From: an uncultured Gemmiger sp.
GTDB taxonomy: Bacteria > Bacillota > Clostridia > Oscillospirales > Ruminococcaceae
Direction of reading: 5' to 3'
Assembly: GCA_944382785.1 (NCBI GenBank)
Contig: CALWNO010000002.1
Span: 1-64,000, forward strand
DNA length: 64,000 nt
Under the pieces are notes generated by a model. It saw only the letters and a list, made by a program, of their open reading frames with translations, did not search any database and was not told the DNA's origin. Numbering within the stretch: the stretch's first letter is position 1; the number at the start of each line of letters is the position of its first letter. The position numbers and the translations under genes are program-made. Of this stretch, positions 1 to 7,445 are shown one piece after another.

Positions 1-1029
1 GGCATCTGCAAGACCGCCGGCCTGAAGCTGGTGTACAGCCCGCTGAACGGCTCCGGCCTGGTCCCTGTTACCACCGTGCTGGATGAGATCGGCATCAAGG
101 ATATCACCATTGTCCCCGAGCAGAAGAACCCGGACGGCAATTTCCCCACCTGCCCCTATCCCAACCCTGAAATCTTCGAGGCTCTGCGCCTGGGTCTGGA
201 ACTGGCCGAAAAGTCCGGTGCCGACCTGATGCTGGCCACCGACCCCGACGCCGACCGCGTAGGCATCGCCGTCAAGTGCAAGGATGGCAGCTATGAGCTG
301 CTGTCCGGCAACGAAGTGGGCGTTCTGCTGCTGGATTACATCTGCGCCGGCCGCATTGAGCAGGGCACCATGCCCAAGGACCCCGTTATGTGCAAGTCCA
401 TCGTGTCCACCCCGCTGGCGGACGCCGTGGCTGCCCATTACGGCGTGGAATGCCGCAATGTGCTGACAGGCTTCAAGTGGATCGGCGATCAGATTGCTAA
501 GCTGGAAGCCGACGGCCAGGTTGACCGCTTCATCTTCGGTTTTGAGGAAAGCTACGGCTATCTCGCCGGTCCCTATGTCCGTGACAAGGACGCCATCATC
601 GGTTCCATGCTGATCTGCGAAATGGCTGCCTACTACCGCGCCAAGGGGTCTTCCATCAAGGAAGAACTGGAGCGCATCTACGCCCAGTACGGCCGCTACC
701 TGAACAAGGTGGACAGCTTTGAGTTCCCGGGCCTGTCCGGCATGGATAAGATGGCCGGCATCATGGAAGGCCTGCGCAAGAATCCGCCCAAGGATTTTGC
801 CGGCGACAAGGTCGTCAAGGTCACCGACTACGAGAAGCCTGAGGAGACCGGTCTGCCCGCCGCCAACGTCCTGATCTACAAGCTGGAAAGCGGCGCCACC
901 GTGGTGGTCCGTCCTTCCGGCACCGAGCCGAAGATCAAGACCTACTTCACCACCCTCGGCAAGGACCTGGCCGAAGCCCAGGCCCAGAAAGACAAACTGG
1001 CCGAAGCCATCAAGCCGATCCTGGCCTGA
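1..1029 (+). CDS. Phosphoglucomutase/phosphomannomutase, 3' part
   Basis: C-terminal 342 residues of an alpha-D-phosphohexomutase; the frame is open from base 1, so the start and the catalytic phosphoserine loop lie upstream of the window. Visible family marks are the metal-binding loop DPDADR (bases 241-258), the sugar-specificity loop GFEESYGY (near 538-561) and the phosphate-binding RPSGTEPKIK (910-939). The family interconverts hexose 1- and 6-phosphates. This would supply glucose 1-phosphate for the glycogen genes at 7.4-13.4 kb and sugar nucleotides for surface glycan; that link is inference. A hairpin terminator follows at 1047. Whether glucose or mannose is preferred cannot be told from this part. 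Confidence 0.93.
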   Translation, partial: GICKTAGLKLVYSPLNGSGLVPVTTVLDEIGIKDITIVPEQKNPDGNFPTCPYPNPEIFEALRLGLELAEKSGADLMLATDPDADRVGIAVKCKDGSYELLSGNEVGVLLLDYICAGRIEQGTMPKDPVMCKSIVSTPLADAVAAHYGVECRNVLTGFKWIGDQIAKLEADGQVDRFIFGFEESYGYLAGPYVRDKDAIIGSMLICEMAAYYRAKGSSIKEELERIYAQYGRYLNKVDSFEFPGLSGMDKMAGIMEGLRKNPPKDFAGDKVVKVTDYEKPEETGLPAANVLIYKLESGATVVVRPSGTEPKIKTYFTTLGKDLAEAQAQKDKLAEAIKPILA

Positions 1030-1046
1030 TTTCCCTGTACGCTTTC

Positions 1047-1078
1047 GGGGCTGCTCCTTTGTGGGGCAGCCCCTTTTT
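1047..1078 (+). terminator. Intrinsic terminator after the phosphohexomutase
   Basis: GGGGCTGC and GCAGCCCC form an 8-bp stem with a short loop, followed by TTTTT. It lies 18 bases after the stop codon. Confidence 0.85.
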
Positions 1079-1102
1079 GTTGCATCCCGTTCCGGCACCC
1101 TC

Positions 1103-1131
1103 TTTTCAAATTTGACAAAACTGTATATAAT
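1103..1131 (+). promoter_or_regulatory. Putative sigma-A promoter of the PHP gene
   Basis: TTTTCA, 17-bp spacer, perfect TATAAT at 1126-1131. The -35 is weak. A TTGACA nearby (1112-1117) is too close to the -10 to serve. The predicted start of transcription is about 30 bases before the ATG at 1169. Confidence 0.5.
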
Positions 1132-1168
1132 AAAAAAAGCTGCCATACAGCGGAAAGGAGCGCTCCCC

Positions 1169-2029
1169 ATGCCCGGAGATCTTCATACACATACCACCTT
1201 TTCCGACGGTTCCACCCCGGTGGCCAAGCTGCCTTTTCTGGCCAAATGTGCCGGCATGACCCATCTGGCCGTGTCCGACCATGACGCCATCCGCAGCGTG
1301 CGCTATGCCTACGCCAACCCGGTGGTGGAGGGGGTCCACCTGATCCCGGCCACTGAGCTCACAGCGTATGACTATGAGCGGGGCCACCGGGTCCATATTC
1401 TGTGCTTCTGGCCGGATGACTGCCCGGCGCTGGAGGATTTCTCCAAACTCATGTCCGAACGCCGGTATAACGCCGTCATGCAGAGCTGCCGGGAACTGGA
1501 GGAAATCTGCCCCCAGTTCAAAACCGCCGAAGCACTGGAGTTTGCCAAGGACAGTGGCACTTTGTACAAGGCTCACGTCATGCGGGTGCTGTGGCAGTAC
1601 GGCTTGTCGGACGGGATGTACAATTCGGTGTACCGCTCCCTGTTTGGGCTGCGCCCGGTGCGGGGCAAGATCCTGCACAACCCCAAGTATGAAACGGTGG
1701 ACACGGTGCTTAATCTGATCAAGACCTGCCGGGGCGTGGCGGTGCTGGCCCATCCCAGTGTGTACAAGAGCATGCCTCTGGCCCGGGAACTGATTGCGGC
1801 CGGACGCCTGGATGGGGTGGAAATTGACCATCCCCGCAATACCCCGGAGGACAAGGAGGAACTGACCCGCCTGGCGAAGGAAAACGACCTGATCGTGACC
1901 GGCGGCACCGACTTCCACGGTATGAACGCCAACAATCCGCGCCCGGTGGGCGCCTTTTATACTGCGGACGACCAGATTGCCCGCATTGAGGCCGTGGCCC
2001 GCGCCCGCAAGCGCGCAGCGGCACAATAA
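1169..2029 (+). CDS. PHP-domain phosphoesterase
   Basis: 286-residue protein of the PHP family (YciV/RNase AM-like group), metal-dependent phosphoesterases acting on nucleotides or short RNA ends. The metal ligands are clear: LHTHTTFSDG with H6 and H8, VSDHDA with D37, H38 and D39, a mid-protein LAHPS, and GGTDFHG near the C-terminus. The start at 1169 is chosen because AAAGGAG lies 8 bases upstream and the HTH motif then sits at the N-terminus as is usual; an upstream in-frame start at 1061 has no ribosome site and overlaps the terminator. The TSCPD gene follows after 24 bases, so the two may be cotranscribed. Exact substrate unknown. Confidence 0.88.
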   Translation: MPGDLHTHTTFSDGSTPVAKLPFLAKCAGMTHLAVSDHDAIRSVRYAYANPVVEGVHLIPATELTAYDYERGHRVHILCFWPDDCPALEDFSKLMSERRYNAVMQSCRELEEICPQFKTAEALEFAKDSGTLYKAHVMRVLWQYGLSDGMYNSVYRSLFGLRPVRGKILHNPKYETVDTVLNLIKTCRGVAVLAHPSVYKSMPLARELIAAGRLDGVEIDHPRNTPEDKEELTRLAKENDLIVTGGTDFHGMNANNPRPVGAFYTADDQIARIEAVARARKRAAAQ

Positions 2030-2053
2030 GCATAAGCAAAGGAGAGACTTATC

Positions 2054-2311
2054 ATGATGTACGAACGCAAGAACAAGGGCACCTGCTCGGTGCTGACCCG
2101 TGTTGATCTGGCCGAGGACCACACCATCCGCAAGGTGGAAGTGCTGGGCGGCTGTAACGGCAACCTGAAAGGCATCTGCCAGCTGCTGCAGGGCATGAAG
2201 GCGGAGGACGCCATCCAGCGCATGAAGGGCACCACCTGCGGTCCCCGTCCCACCAGCTGCCCGGACCAGATCTCTCACGCCCTGGAAGAGGCCCTGGCAC
2301 AGCTGGGATGA
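2054..2311 (+). CDS. TSCPD-domain small protein
   Basis: 85 residues. The C-terminal part carries the motif TSCPDQISHAL that names the TSCPD domain (TIGR03905-like), found alone in many clostridia and also at the end of B12-dependent ribonucleotide reductases. Conserved cysteines are seen in CNGN, C(Q), TTCGP and TSCPD, which suggests a metal or redox site; the function is not established. A GGAGAG ribosome site lies before the MM start, so 2054 or 2057 may be used. Its neighbour 24 bases upstream is the PHP gene, and fkbH-like follows 39 bases downstream, suggesting one transcription unit from 1103 to the terminator at 4144. Confidence 0.8.
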   Translation: MMYERKNKGTCSVLTRVDLAEDHTIRKVEVLGGCNGNLKGICQLLQGMKAEDAIQRMKGTTCGPRPTSCPDQISHALEEALAQLG

Positions 2312-2350
2312 ACATTGCCGATTTTGAAAAACGAAGCAAAGGAGCCTGCC

Positions 2351-4129
2351 ATGGACTGCTTCCACTATCCTCTTGATACCGAACAGCTGCTGCGCAAAAA
2401 GCGCCGGATCCGGCGGGAATTGCTGGCCCAGAATCCCAACCCTCTGCACAAAAAGATCGCCATCCTGGGCGGTTCCACCACCAATGAAGTGGCCGACCAG
2501 CTGGGGCTGTTCCTGCTGAACTATGGCATTGAGGCCGAGTTCTATCAATCCGAATACGGTCAGTATTGGCAGGATGCCATGTTCGGCACCCCGGGACTGG
2601 ACGAATTCAAGCCGGATGTGATCTACATCCACACCAACTGGCGCAACATTGAACATTTCCCCACCACCGCCGACACCCCGGCCCAGGTGGACGAGCTGCT
2701 GGAAAATGAATATACCCGGTTTGAGACCATGTGGCAGGCCCTGGCCCGGAAGTTCAGCTGTCCCATCATCCAGAACAACTTCGACCGTCCCAACTATCGC
2801 CTGATGGGCAACCGGGACGTGTGGGATGTGCGGGGCCGTACCAACTTCATCTCCCGCCTGAATCAGAAGTTCTATGCCTACGCCGCTGCCCACGAGGATT
2901 TTTACATCAACGACCTGGACTATCTGGCCTCCGATTATGGTCTGACCGCCTGGGGAGATGCCTTCTTCTGGCATATGTACAAGTATGCCATGTGCCTGGA
3001 CGCCATTCCCTCCCTGGCCAGCAGCCTGGCCAACATCATCAAGTCTCTGTACGGCCGCAACAAGAAAGCCCTGGTTCTGGACCTGGACAACACCCTGTGG
3101 GGCGGCGTTGTGGGGGACGACGGGGTAGACGGTATTGCCATCGGTCCCGAAGTGCCCGAAGGACAGGTCTATGCCGAGTTCCAGAGCTATTGCAAGGCTC
3201 TCAAGTCCATCGGTGTGGTGCTGGCGGTAGACTCCAAAAACGATGAGGAAAATGCCCTGGCGGGACTTAACCATCCCGACGGCGTGCTGCGTCCGGCGGA
3301 TTTCGTGGCCATCAAGGCCAACTGGGACCCCAAGGACCAGAACCTTAAGGCCATTGCCGACGAACTCAACCTGGGCGCGGACAGCTTTGTCTTTGCAGAC
3401 GACAACCCGGCAGAGCGGGCCATCGTGGCGGCCCAGGTGCCCGGTGTGGCCACGCCTGTGCTGGACGGGGCCGAAAACTACATCAAGACCTTGGATCACG
3501 GCGGCTACTTTGAGGTTACCACCCTTTCGGGGGAGGATCTGAAAAAGACTGAACTCTACCACGCCAACGCCGAGCGCCGCCGCGCCCAGGCCGCCTTTGC
3601 GGACTATGGTGCCTATCTGGACAGCCTGGAGATGACCGCCACCATCCGCGGCTTTGAGCCGTTGTATATCCAGCGCATCGCCCAGCTGACCAACAAGTCC
3701 AACCAGTTCAACCTGACCACTCTGCGTTGCTCGGAGGATGACATCCGCAGTATGGCCGAAGATCCGGCCTGGCTGTGCCTGTACGGCAAGCTGGTGGATA
3801 AATTCGGCGACAACGGCGTTGTCACCGTGGTGGCCGGACAGGCGGAAGGGGACACCCTGCACCTGCGTCTGTGGCTCATGAGCTGCCGTGTGCTCAAGCG
3901 CGGCATGGAGGATGCCATGATGGATGCTGTGGTAGCGGATGCTGCCGCCCGGGGGCTCAAGACCATCCGGGGATATTACTATCCCACCGCCAAAAACGGC
4001 ATGGTCAAGAATTTCTACGCTGAAATGGGCTTTACGCAGGTGGAAGCGGACGCCGACGGCAATACCACCTGGGAACTGGCGGTAGACGGCTACACCCCTC
4101 GCCATCCCCATATGCAGATCGAACGCTGA
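2351..4129 (+). CDS. FkbH-like HAD-IIIC family protein with N-terminal SGNH-like and C-terminal GNAT-like regions
   Basis: 592 residues. Three regions can be seen: an N-terminal SGNH-like stretch (ILGGSTTNEV, later a conserved GLTAWGDAFFW), a HAD phosphatase core with LVLDLDNTLWGG carrying nucleophile D244 and D246 and a later FADDNPAER, and a C-terminal acyltransferase-like region ending in a GNAT-type FYAEMGF. FkbH proteins of polyketide pathways dephosphorylate 1,3-bisphosphoglycerate and load the glyceryl unit on an acyl carrier protein. No carrier protein or synthase gene is near, so the acceptor here is unknown; a role in glycan decoration is a guess. Start set by AAAGGAG six bases before the ATG; an earlier in-frame start at 2315 lacks a site. 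Confidence 0.82.
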   Translation: MDCFHYPLDTEQLLRKKRRIRRELLAQNPNPLHKKIAILGGSTTNEVADQLGLFLLNYGIEAEFYQSEYGQYWQDAMFGTPGLDEFKPDVIYIHTNWRNIEHFPTTADTPAQVDELLENEYTRFETMWQALARKFSCPIIQNNFDRPNYRLMGNRDVWDVRGRTNFISRLNQKFYAYAAAHEDFYINDLDYLASDYGLTAWGDAFFWHMYKYAMCLDAIPSLASSLANIIKSLYGRNKKALVLDLDNTLWGGVVGDDGVDGIAIGPEVPEGQVYAEFQSYCKALKSIGVVLAVDSKNDEENALAGLNHPDGVLRPADFVAIKANWDPKDQNLKAIADELNLGADSFVFADDNPAERAIVAAQVPGVATPVLDGAENYIKTLDHGGYFEVTTLSGEDLKKTELYHANAERRRAQAAFADYGAYLDSLEMTATIRGFEPLYIQRIAQLTNKSNQFNLTTLRCSEDDIRSMAEDPAWLCLYGKLVDKFGDNGVVTVVAGQAEGDTLHLRLWLMSCRVLKRGMEDAMMDAVVADAAARGLKTIRGYYYPTAKNGMVKNFYAEMGFTQVEADADGNTTWELAVDGYTPRHPHMQIER

Positions 4130-4143
4130 CAATTCAATTTTGT

Positions 4144-4184
4144 ACCCCGGTTTGCGGTTCACTTCCGCGAACCGGGGTTTTCTT
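4144..4184 (+). terminator. Intrinsic terminator after the fkbH-like gene
   Basis: ACCCCGGTT...AACCGGGGT hairpin with an inner GCGG/CCGC stem, followed by TTTTCTTG. Between here and the tRNA promoter at 4352 I see only AT-rich spacer. Confidence 0.85.
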
Positions 4185-4351
4185 GTGTTGGCCCGGCGGG
4201 TTTGCGGTAAGGTATATGGCAAGACGGGAAAAAGGGGGCATTAGCAGCTTCCTTGACCGGGAAAATGCGTTTTTTCACTCCCCAAAATCCACTTTTTTCA
4301 AAGAAATTTTGCAAATCACGAAATAGCGACAAACTTTTTTTCAAAAAAAGC

Positions 4352-4380
4352 TTGCATTTCCGGAATTCCTTTGCTATAAT
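4352..4380 (+). promoter_or_regulatory. Promoter of tRNA-Tyr
   Basis: TTGCAT, 17-bp spacer, perfect TATAAT at 4375-4380. The tRNA starts about 45 bases after the predicted start of transcription. The stretch upstream (4190-4350) is AT-rich. Confidence 0.7.
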
Positions 4381-4431
4381 AAATGAGCGCTGACAGGTGA
4401 GCACAACCGAGCGGCGCAAAACAGAATAGAT

Positions 4432-4516
4432 GGGAGCTTTCCCGAGTGGCCAATGGGGACAGACTGTAAATCTGCTGCGTAATGCTTCGGTGGTTCGAAT
4501 CCACCAGCTCCCACCA
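4432..4516 (+). tRNA. tRNA-Tyr (anticodon GTA)
   Basis: 85 bases with encoded CCA. Acceptor arm GGGAGCT pairs with AGCTCCC, the discriminator is A, and the anticodon stem-loop CAGA-CTGTAAA-TCTG puts GTA in positions 3-5 of the loop. A long variable arm (CTGCGTAATGCTTCGG region) makes it class II, as expected for bacterial tRNA-Tyr. The T arm GGTGGTTCGAATCCACC is intact. Confidence 0.96.
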
Positions 4517-4550
4517 AAAACCCGAACGAGTGATCGTTCGGGTTTTTCTT
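4517..4550 (+). terminator. Terminator directly after tRNA-Tyr
   Basis: AAAACCCGAACGA...TCGTTCGGGTTTTTC: a stem of about nine base pairs with a T tract, starting one base after CCA. It separates the tRNA from the gene at 4588. Confidence 0.88.
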
Positions 4551-4587
4551 TTGGAAATTTCCGGAGCAAAGAAAGGACGGACTGCGT

Positions 4588-5001
4588 ATGGAACAGGGAT
4601 TTCATGGCGTTCGCTGGGTGGAGCCGGCAAAGCTGTATGTCAGTCAGCTGTACGTTAGCCGCGCCAAGTTGCAGGCAGTGCAGGCATGGCTGACACCGGC
4701 TGCCCTGCAAACCTGCCGCCCGCTTCCGGTGCATGATTTCGGGGATGGCAATCTGACCCTGACCGATGGTCACACAAGGGCATTGACTCTGCTGCTGATG
4801 GGACAGCTTTGTCCTGTTTGCTATGATACGGACCAGGCTGTGACGAATCCGGAAGGTCAGGCTGCCTACCGCACAGCCATCGGCTGGTGCAGGGATGCCG
4901 GGGTCTGCAGGGTAGGGGACTTGCGGCACCGTGTACTGGAAGAAGCACAGTATCAAAGGCTTTGGGTGGAACGCTGCGAACAGGCGTTTGCCTGGCCTTG
5001 A
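4588..5001 (+). CDS. Small ParB-like (GHTR-motif) protein of unknown role
   Basis: 137 residues, start chosen by AGAAAGGA 12 bases upstream. Residues near 58-66 read LTLTDGHTRA, which resembles the DGHxR signature of the ParB/sulfiredoxin-like fold, followed by an aromatic/acidic C-terminal half (AIGWCRDAG, LWVERCE). Similar short proteins occur in clostridia without a known function; this is from memory, not a search. No DNA-binding helix-turn-helix is visible, so it is not a full chromosome-partition protein. It stands alone between the tRNA terminator and the converging degV; it may depend on read-through from the tRNA promoter because I see no convincing promoter of its own. Confidence 0.6.
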   Translation: MEQGFHGVRWVEPAKLYVSQLYVSRAKLQAVQAWLTPAALQTCRPLPVHDFGDGNLTLTDGHTRALTLLLMGQLCPVCYDTDQAVTNPEGQAAYRTAIGWCRDAGVCRVGDLRHRVLEEAQYQRLWVERCEQAFAWP

Positions 5002-5033
5002 TTTTCCCTGCCTGAGTTTTGTTTTCCGCAACA

Positions 5034-5069
5034 TAAAAAACAGCCCCGGAGAGTTTTTCTCCGGGGCCG
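5034..5069 (-). terminator. Terminator of degV
   Basis: On the minus strand GCCCCGGAG-AAAAACT-CTCCGGGGC is followed by TGTTTTTTATG. It may also act on the converging gene at 4588. Confidence 0.85.
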
Positions 5070-5084
5070 TGGTATTGTGTCTTG

Positions 5085-5924
5085 TCAGTAGGTAATGATG
5101 ATGCCCTGCTCCTGGGCATAGAAGCTGCACAGGCCGCCGCAGGGGACCACCTGGATCTCCGCTTCAGGCCATTTGGCATGGATGCCGTGGGTCAGCAGGG
5201 TAGCGGCATTCTCGTTGCTGCAATGACTGATCAGAACCGGGCGGGTACCATCAAACCCGTCATGGTCCATCTGTTCCAGAATGCGGGCCAGTACCCGGGG
5301 CTCACCCCGCGTTTTGAAGAAAAAGTCAATCTTCCCGTCGGGGGTGCGCTTGCCCAGCACCCGCATATTCAGGCGCCCGGCAATAAAGCCCACCACCTTG
5401 GAGACCCGGCCGTTCTTGGCCAGGTTGTCAAAGCTGGCCAGGGCAAACAGAATATGCCCTTCCTCGTTGAACTTGGTCAGTGCCCGGCAGACTTCCTCAA
5501 AGGTCGCGCCCTCTCCGATCATCCGGTTGGCCAGGGCCGCTGCCGATGCCAGCGCTCCCGCACAGCTCAGGGTGTCCAGGATGAAAATTTTCTTTTCCGG
5601 ATGTTCCTCCAGTACCATCTCCCGGGCAGCTACAGCTGCATTGTAGCTGCCGGAAAGATTGCTGCTGATGGTGATGGCAATGACCTGATCTCCCTGCAAA
5701 AAGCGCTCCGCCCATTCTTCGGGGCTTGGGCAGGCGGAAGAGGAAGCTCCGTTATAGTCGGTCATCGCCTGGATCATCTGGGGAACATTCAGGGTGGGCA
5801 GATCCACATATTCCCGCTCCCCGATGCGGATCTTGAACGGGACCAGGGCAAACTGCACCCCGGCCGCCAGCGGCGTCAGTTCCCGGATGTCACAAGAAGT
5901 GTCGGATACAATCATCCATGCCAT
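5085..5924 (-). CDS. DegV family fatty-acid-binding protein
   Basis: 279 residues, the usual DegV length. The N-terminus WMIVSDTSCDIRE is the classic DegV opening, followed by the ITISSNLSGSYNAA motif that contacts the carboxylate of the bound lipid and a C-terminal ISHCSNENAA. DegV/FakB proteins carry fatty acids to FakA kinase for phospholipid synthesis; no fakA is in the window. The start at 5924 is supported by GGGAGG seven bases upstream; a 13-codon longer form is possible but has no site. It is a single-gene unit with promoter at 5993-6021 and terminator at 5034. Confidence 0.93.
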   Translation of the reverse strand: MAWMIVSDTSCDIRELTPLAAGVQFALVPFKIRIGEREYVDLPTLNVPQMIQAMTDYNGASSSACPSPEEWAERFLQGDQVIAITISSNLSGSYNAAVAAREMVLEEHPEKKIFILDTLSCAGALASAAALANRMIGEGATFEEVCRALTKFNEEGHILFALASFDNLAKNGRVSKVVGFIAGRLNMRVLGKRTPDGKIDFFFKTRGEPRVLARILEQMDHDGFDGTRPVLISHCSNENAATLLTHGIHAKWPEAEIQVVPCGGLCSFYAQEQGIIITY

Positions 5925-5992
5925 GGCAAAACCTCCCGGCACCGGTGCTGAACACAGGCGCACTTATACCAAGTATTGGTTACTTCCCTTTT

Positions 5993-6021
5993 ATTATACG
6001 GGGGCACGGAAGAACCGTCAA
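5993..6021 (-). promoter_or_regulatory. Promoter of degV
   Basis: On the minus strand TTGACG (6021-6016), 17-bp spacer, TATAAT (5998-5993). Confidence 0.72.
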
Positions 6022-6085
6022 GCGTTCGAATCAACGTATAAAAACGCGGAATTTTGTAAAAGCTGCGCGGGAACTGGTTTTTCCC

Positions 6086-6115
6086 TTGCGTTGCCTGTAA
6101 CAAAAGAGGTATAAT
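6086..6115 (+). promoter_or_regulatory. Promoter of the SGNH hydrolase gene
   Basis: TTGCGT, 18-bp spacer, TATAAT at 6110-6115. It lies about 60 bases before the start codon at 6178 and back to back with the degV promoter. Confidence 0.6.
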
Positions 6116-6177
6116 ACCTCATGTACTCGTTATGCTGCACACGGACGGTGTGCACAACCACAGGAGAATTCTGTATC

Positions 6178-7182
6178 ATGGCAGATTACTATTATTATCG
6201 CAAAAAGGTCGAAGGGGAGCGCCGTCGCCGCAAGGCGGTGATTGCGCTGCTTGTCGTGCTTGTCCTTTTGTGTGCCGCCGCCGGATATTTCTGGCTCAAC
6301 GGCCGCCAGCCGGAAACCGCACAGGCTACGCCGGAAACGGCTGCCACTGCTTCTCCCGCGCCGGCTACCGCAACGCCGGCAGCCGCCAGCGCGGAAAGTG
6401 CAGTACCTTATTCGCCGCAGCGCCTGTTGCCTGCGGTGGAGGAGGGCGCCTGGAACACCTGCCAGCCGGTGGAACAGACCATCGATTTTGAGTATCTGAA
6501 CACGGATGCCAAGATGGTGGCACTGCCCAAGTCCGGACGCGTCACCCGGGAACATTTCAACACCGCCACCTTCCTGGGGGACAGCATCACCGAAGGAATG
6601 GCAATTTATGCCACCGGCTTCCAGAACGCGCAGGTTCGCGGTTACCGCAGTGCGGGACCTCAGATCATCGTCAACAATGCGGTGGTGCATGATTACGCCC
6701 GCAACGTGGATGAAGCCGCGTTGGATGCGGTGGTGGCCTCTCAGCCGGATTTCCTGTATGTGCTGTTTGGTACCAATGCGCTGGTGAATCAGGGCAGTGA
6801 GGATTCCTTCGTTGCCTATTATGACAAGATGATCGAGATCCTGCAGCAGAATCTGCCCGGTGTGGCCATCTATATCCAGGCCATTCCCGGCGTGCAGGAA
6901 ACGGTGGTTCAGACAAAACCCGGTCTGGATAATGCCCGCATCCAGACCATCAACAACATGCTGGCCAATATTGCTTTGACCCGCGGGTGCTATTTTGTCA
7001 ATATTCAGGAAGCATTGACCTATCCGGACGGCAGCCAGATCGACGAATACCAGACCAGTGACGGTATTCACATGGGGCCCGCCGGATACGCAGCCTGGAC
7101 GGAATATTTGCAAACCCACACCGCCTGGGATCGGCGGAACAAATACGAAGGTGCCAGTCCTTACTATATTCTCGGCTCCTGA
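6178..7182 (+). CDS. Membrane-anchored SGNH/GDSL hydrolase
   Basis: 334 residues. A basic N-terminus (YRKKVEGERRRRK) is followed by one membrane segment at about residues 22-41 and then an Ala/Pro/Thr-rich linker to about residue 80, so the catalytic part should lie outside the cell. SGNH marks: FLGDSITEG with S136, a GTNAL block for the oxyanion Asn, and SDGIHMGPAGY with D295 and H298. Such proteins remove or transfer acyl groups on cell-surface glycans or peptidoglycan; the substrate is unknown. Start chosen by AGGAG about 11 bases upstream; the longer in-frame form from 6121 has no site. A terminator follows at 7191. Confidence 0.85.
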   Translation: MADYYYYRKKVEGERRRRKAVIALLVVLVLLCAAAGYFWLNGRQPETAQATPETAATASPAPATATPAAASAESAVPYSPQRLLPAVEEGAWNTCQPVEQTIDFEYLNTDAKMVALPKSGRVTREHFNTATFLGDSITEGMAIYATGFQNAQVRGYRSAGPQIIVNNAVVHDYARNVDEAALDAVVASQPDFLYVLFGTNALVNQGSEDSFVAYYDKMIEILQQNLPGVAIYIQAIPGVQETVVQTKPGLDNARIQTINNMLANIALTRGCYFVNIQEALTYPDGSQIDEYQTSDGIHMGPAGYAAWTEYLQTHTAWDRRNKYEGASPYYILGS

Positions 7183-7190
7183 TGTATATG

Positions 7191-7240
7191 GCGCTTACAG
7201 TGTGCTTTTTTAACAAAAAGTACGCTGTAGGCGCTTTTTT
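7191..7240 (+). terminator. Terminator after the SGNH gene
   Basis: Long hairpin GCGCTTACAGTGTGCTTTTT / AAAAAGTACGCTGTAGGCGC; the three imperfect positions are G-U pairs in RNA. A T6 tract follows. Confidence 0.82.
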
Positions 7241-7337
7241 CGTACCCGGTTGTCACTGTACGACAGATAAAATGACTATTTTGCACAAATCGACAAGCAG
7301 GCTTGATAAAATTTTAGCGGTTTATTACAGAAAAGTC

Positions 7338-7366
7338 TTGAAATTCCTGCATGAAACAGGTAATAT
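7338..7366 (+). promoter_or_regulatory. Promoter of the glg operon
   Basis: TTGAAA, 17-bp spacer, TAATAT at 7361-7366, about 70 bases before the glgB start. The upstream part (7241-7337) is AT-rich with no other clear element. Confidence 0.6.
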
Positions 7367-7445
7367 AGAATCAATAGAACCACAAAAATCAGTGGGTATG
7401 TCAAAACAAACCCACACAAGCATGGTTTTTTAAGGGGAGATCAAA

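Noticed and set aside
1112..1131. TTGACA next to TATAAT as a consensus promoter of the PHP gene
   Set aside because: The two boxes are only about eight bases apart, far short of 16-18; the weaker TTTTCA at 17 bp was used instead.
1106..4222. A 1038-codon minus-strand frame across the PHP, TSCPD and fkbH-like genes
   Set aside because: It spans several well-supported genes, a promoter and their gaps, and its product has no recognisable motif.
4159..5130. A 323-codon minus-strand frame over the tRNA and the ParB-like gene
   Set aside because: It runs through tRNA-Tyr and two terminators, and its sequence is cysteine/proline-rich noise.
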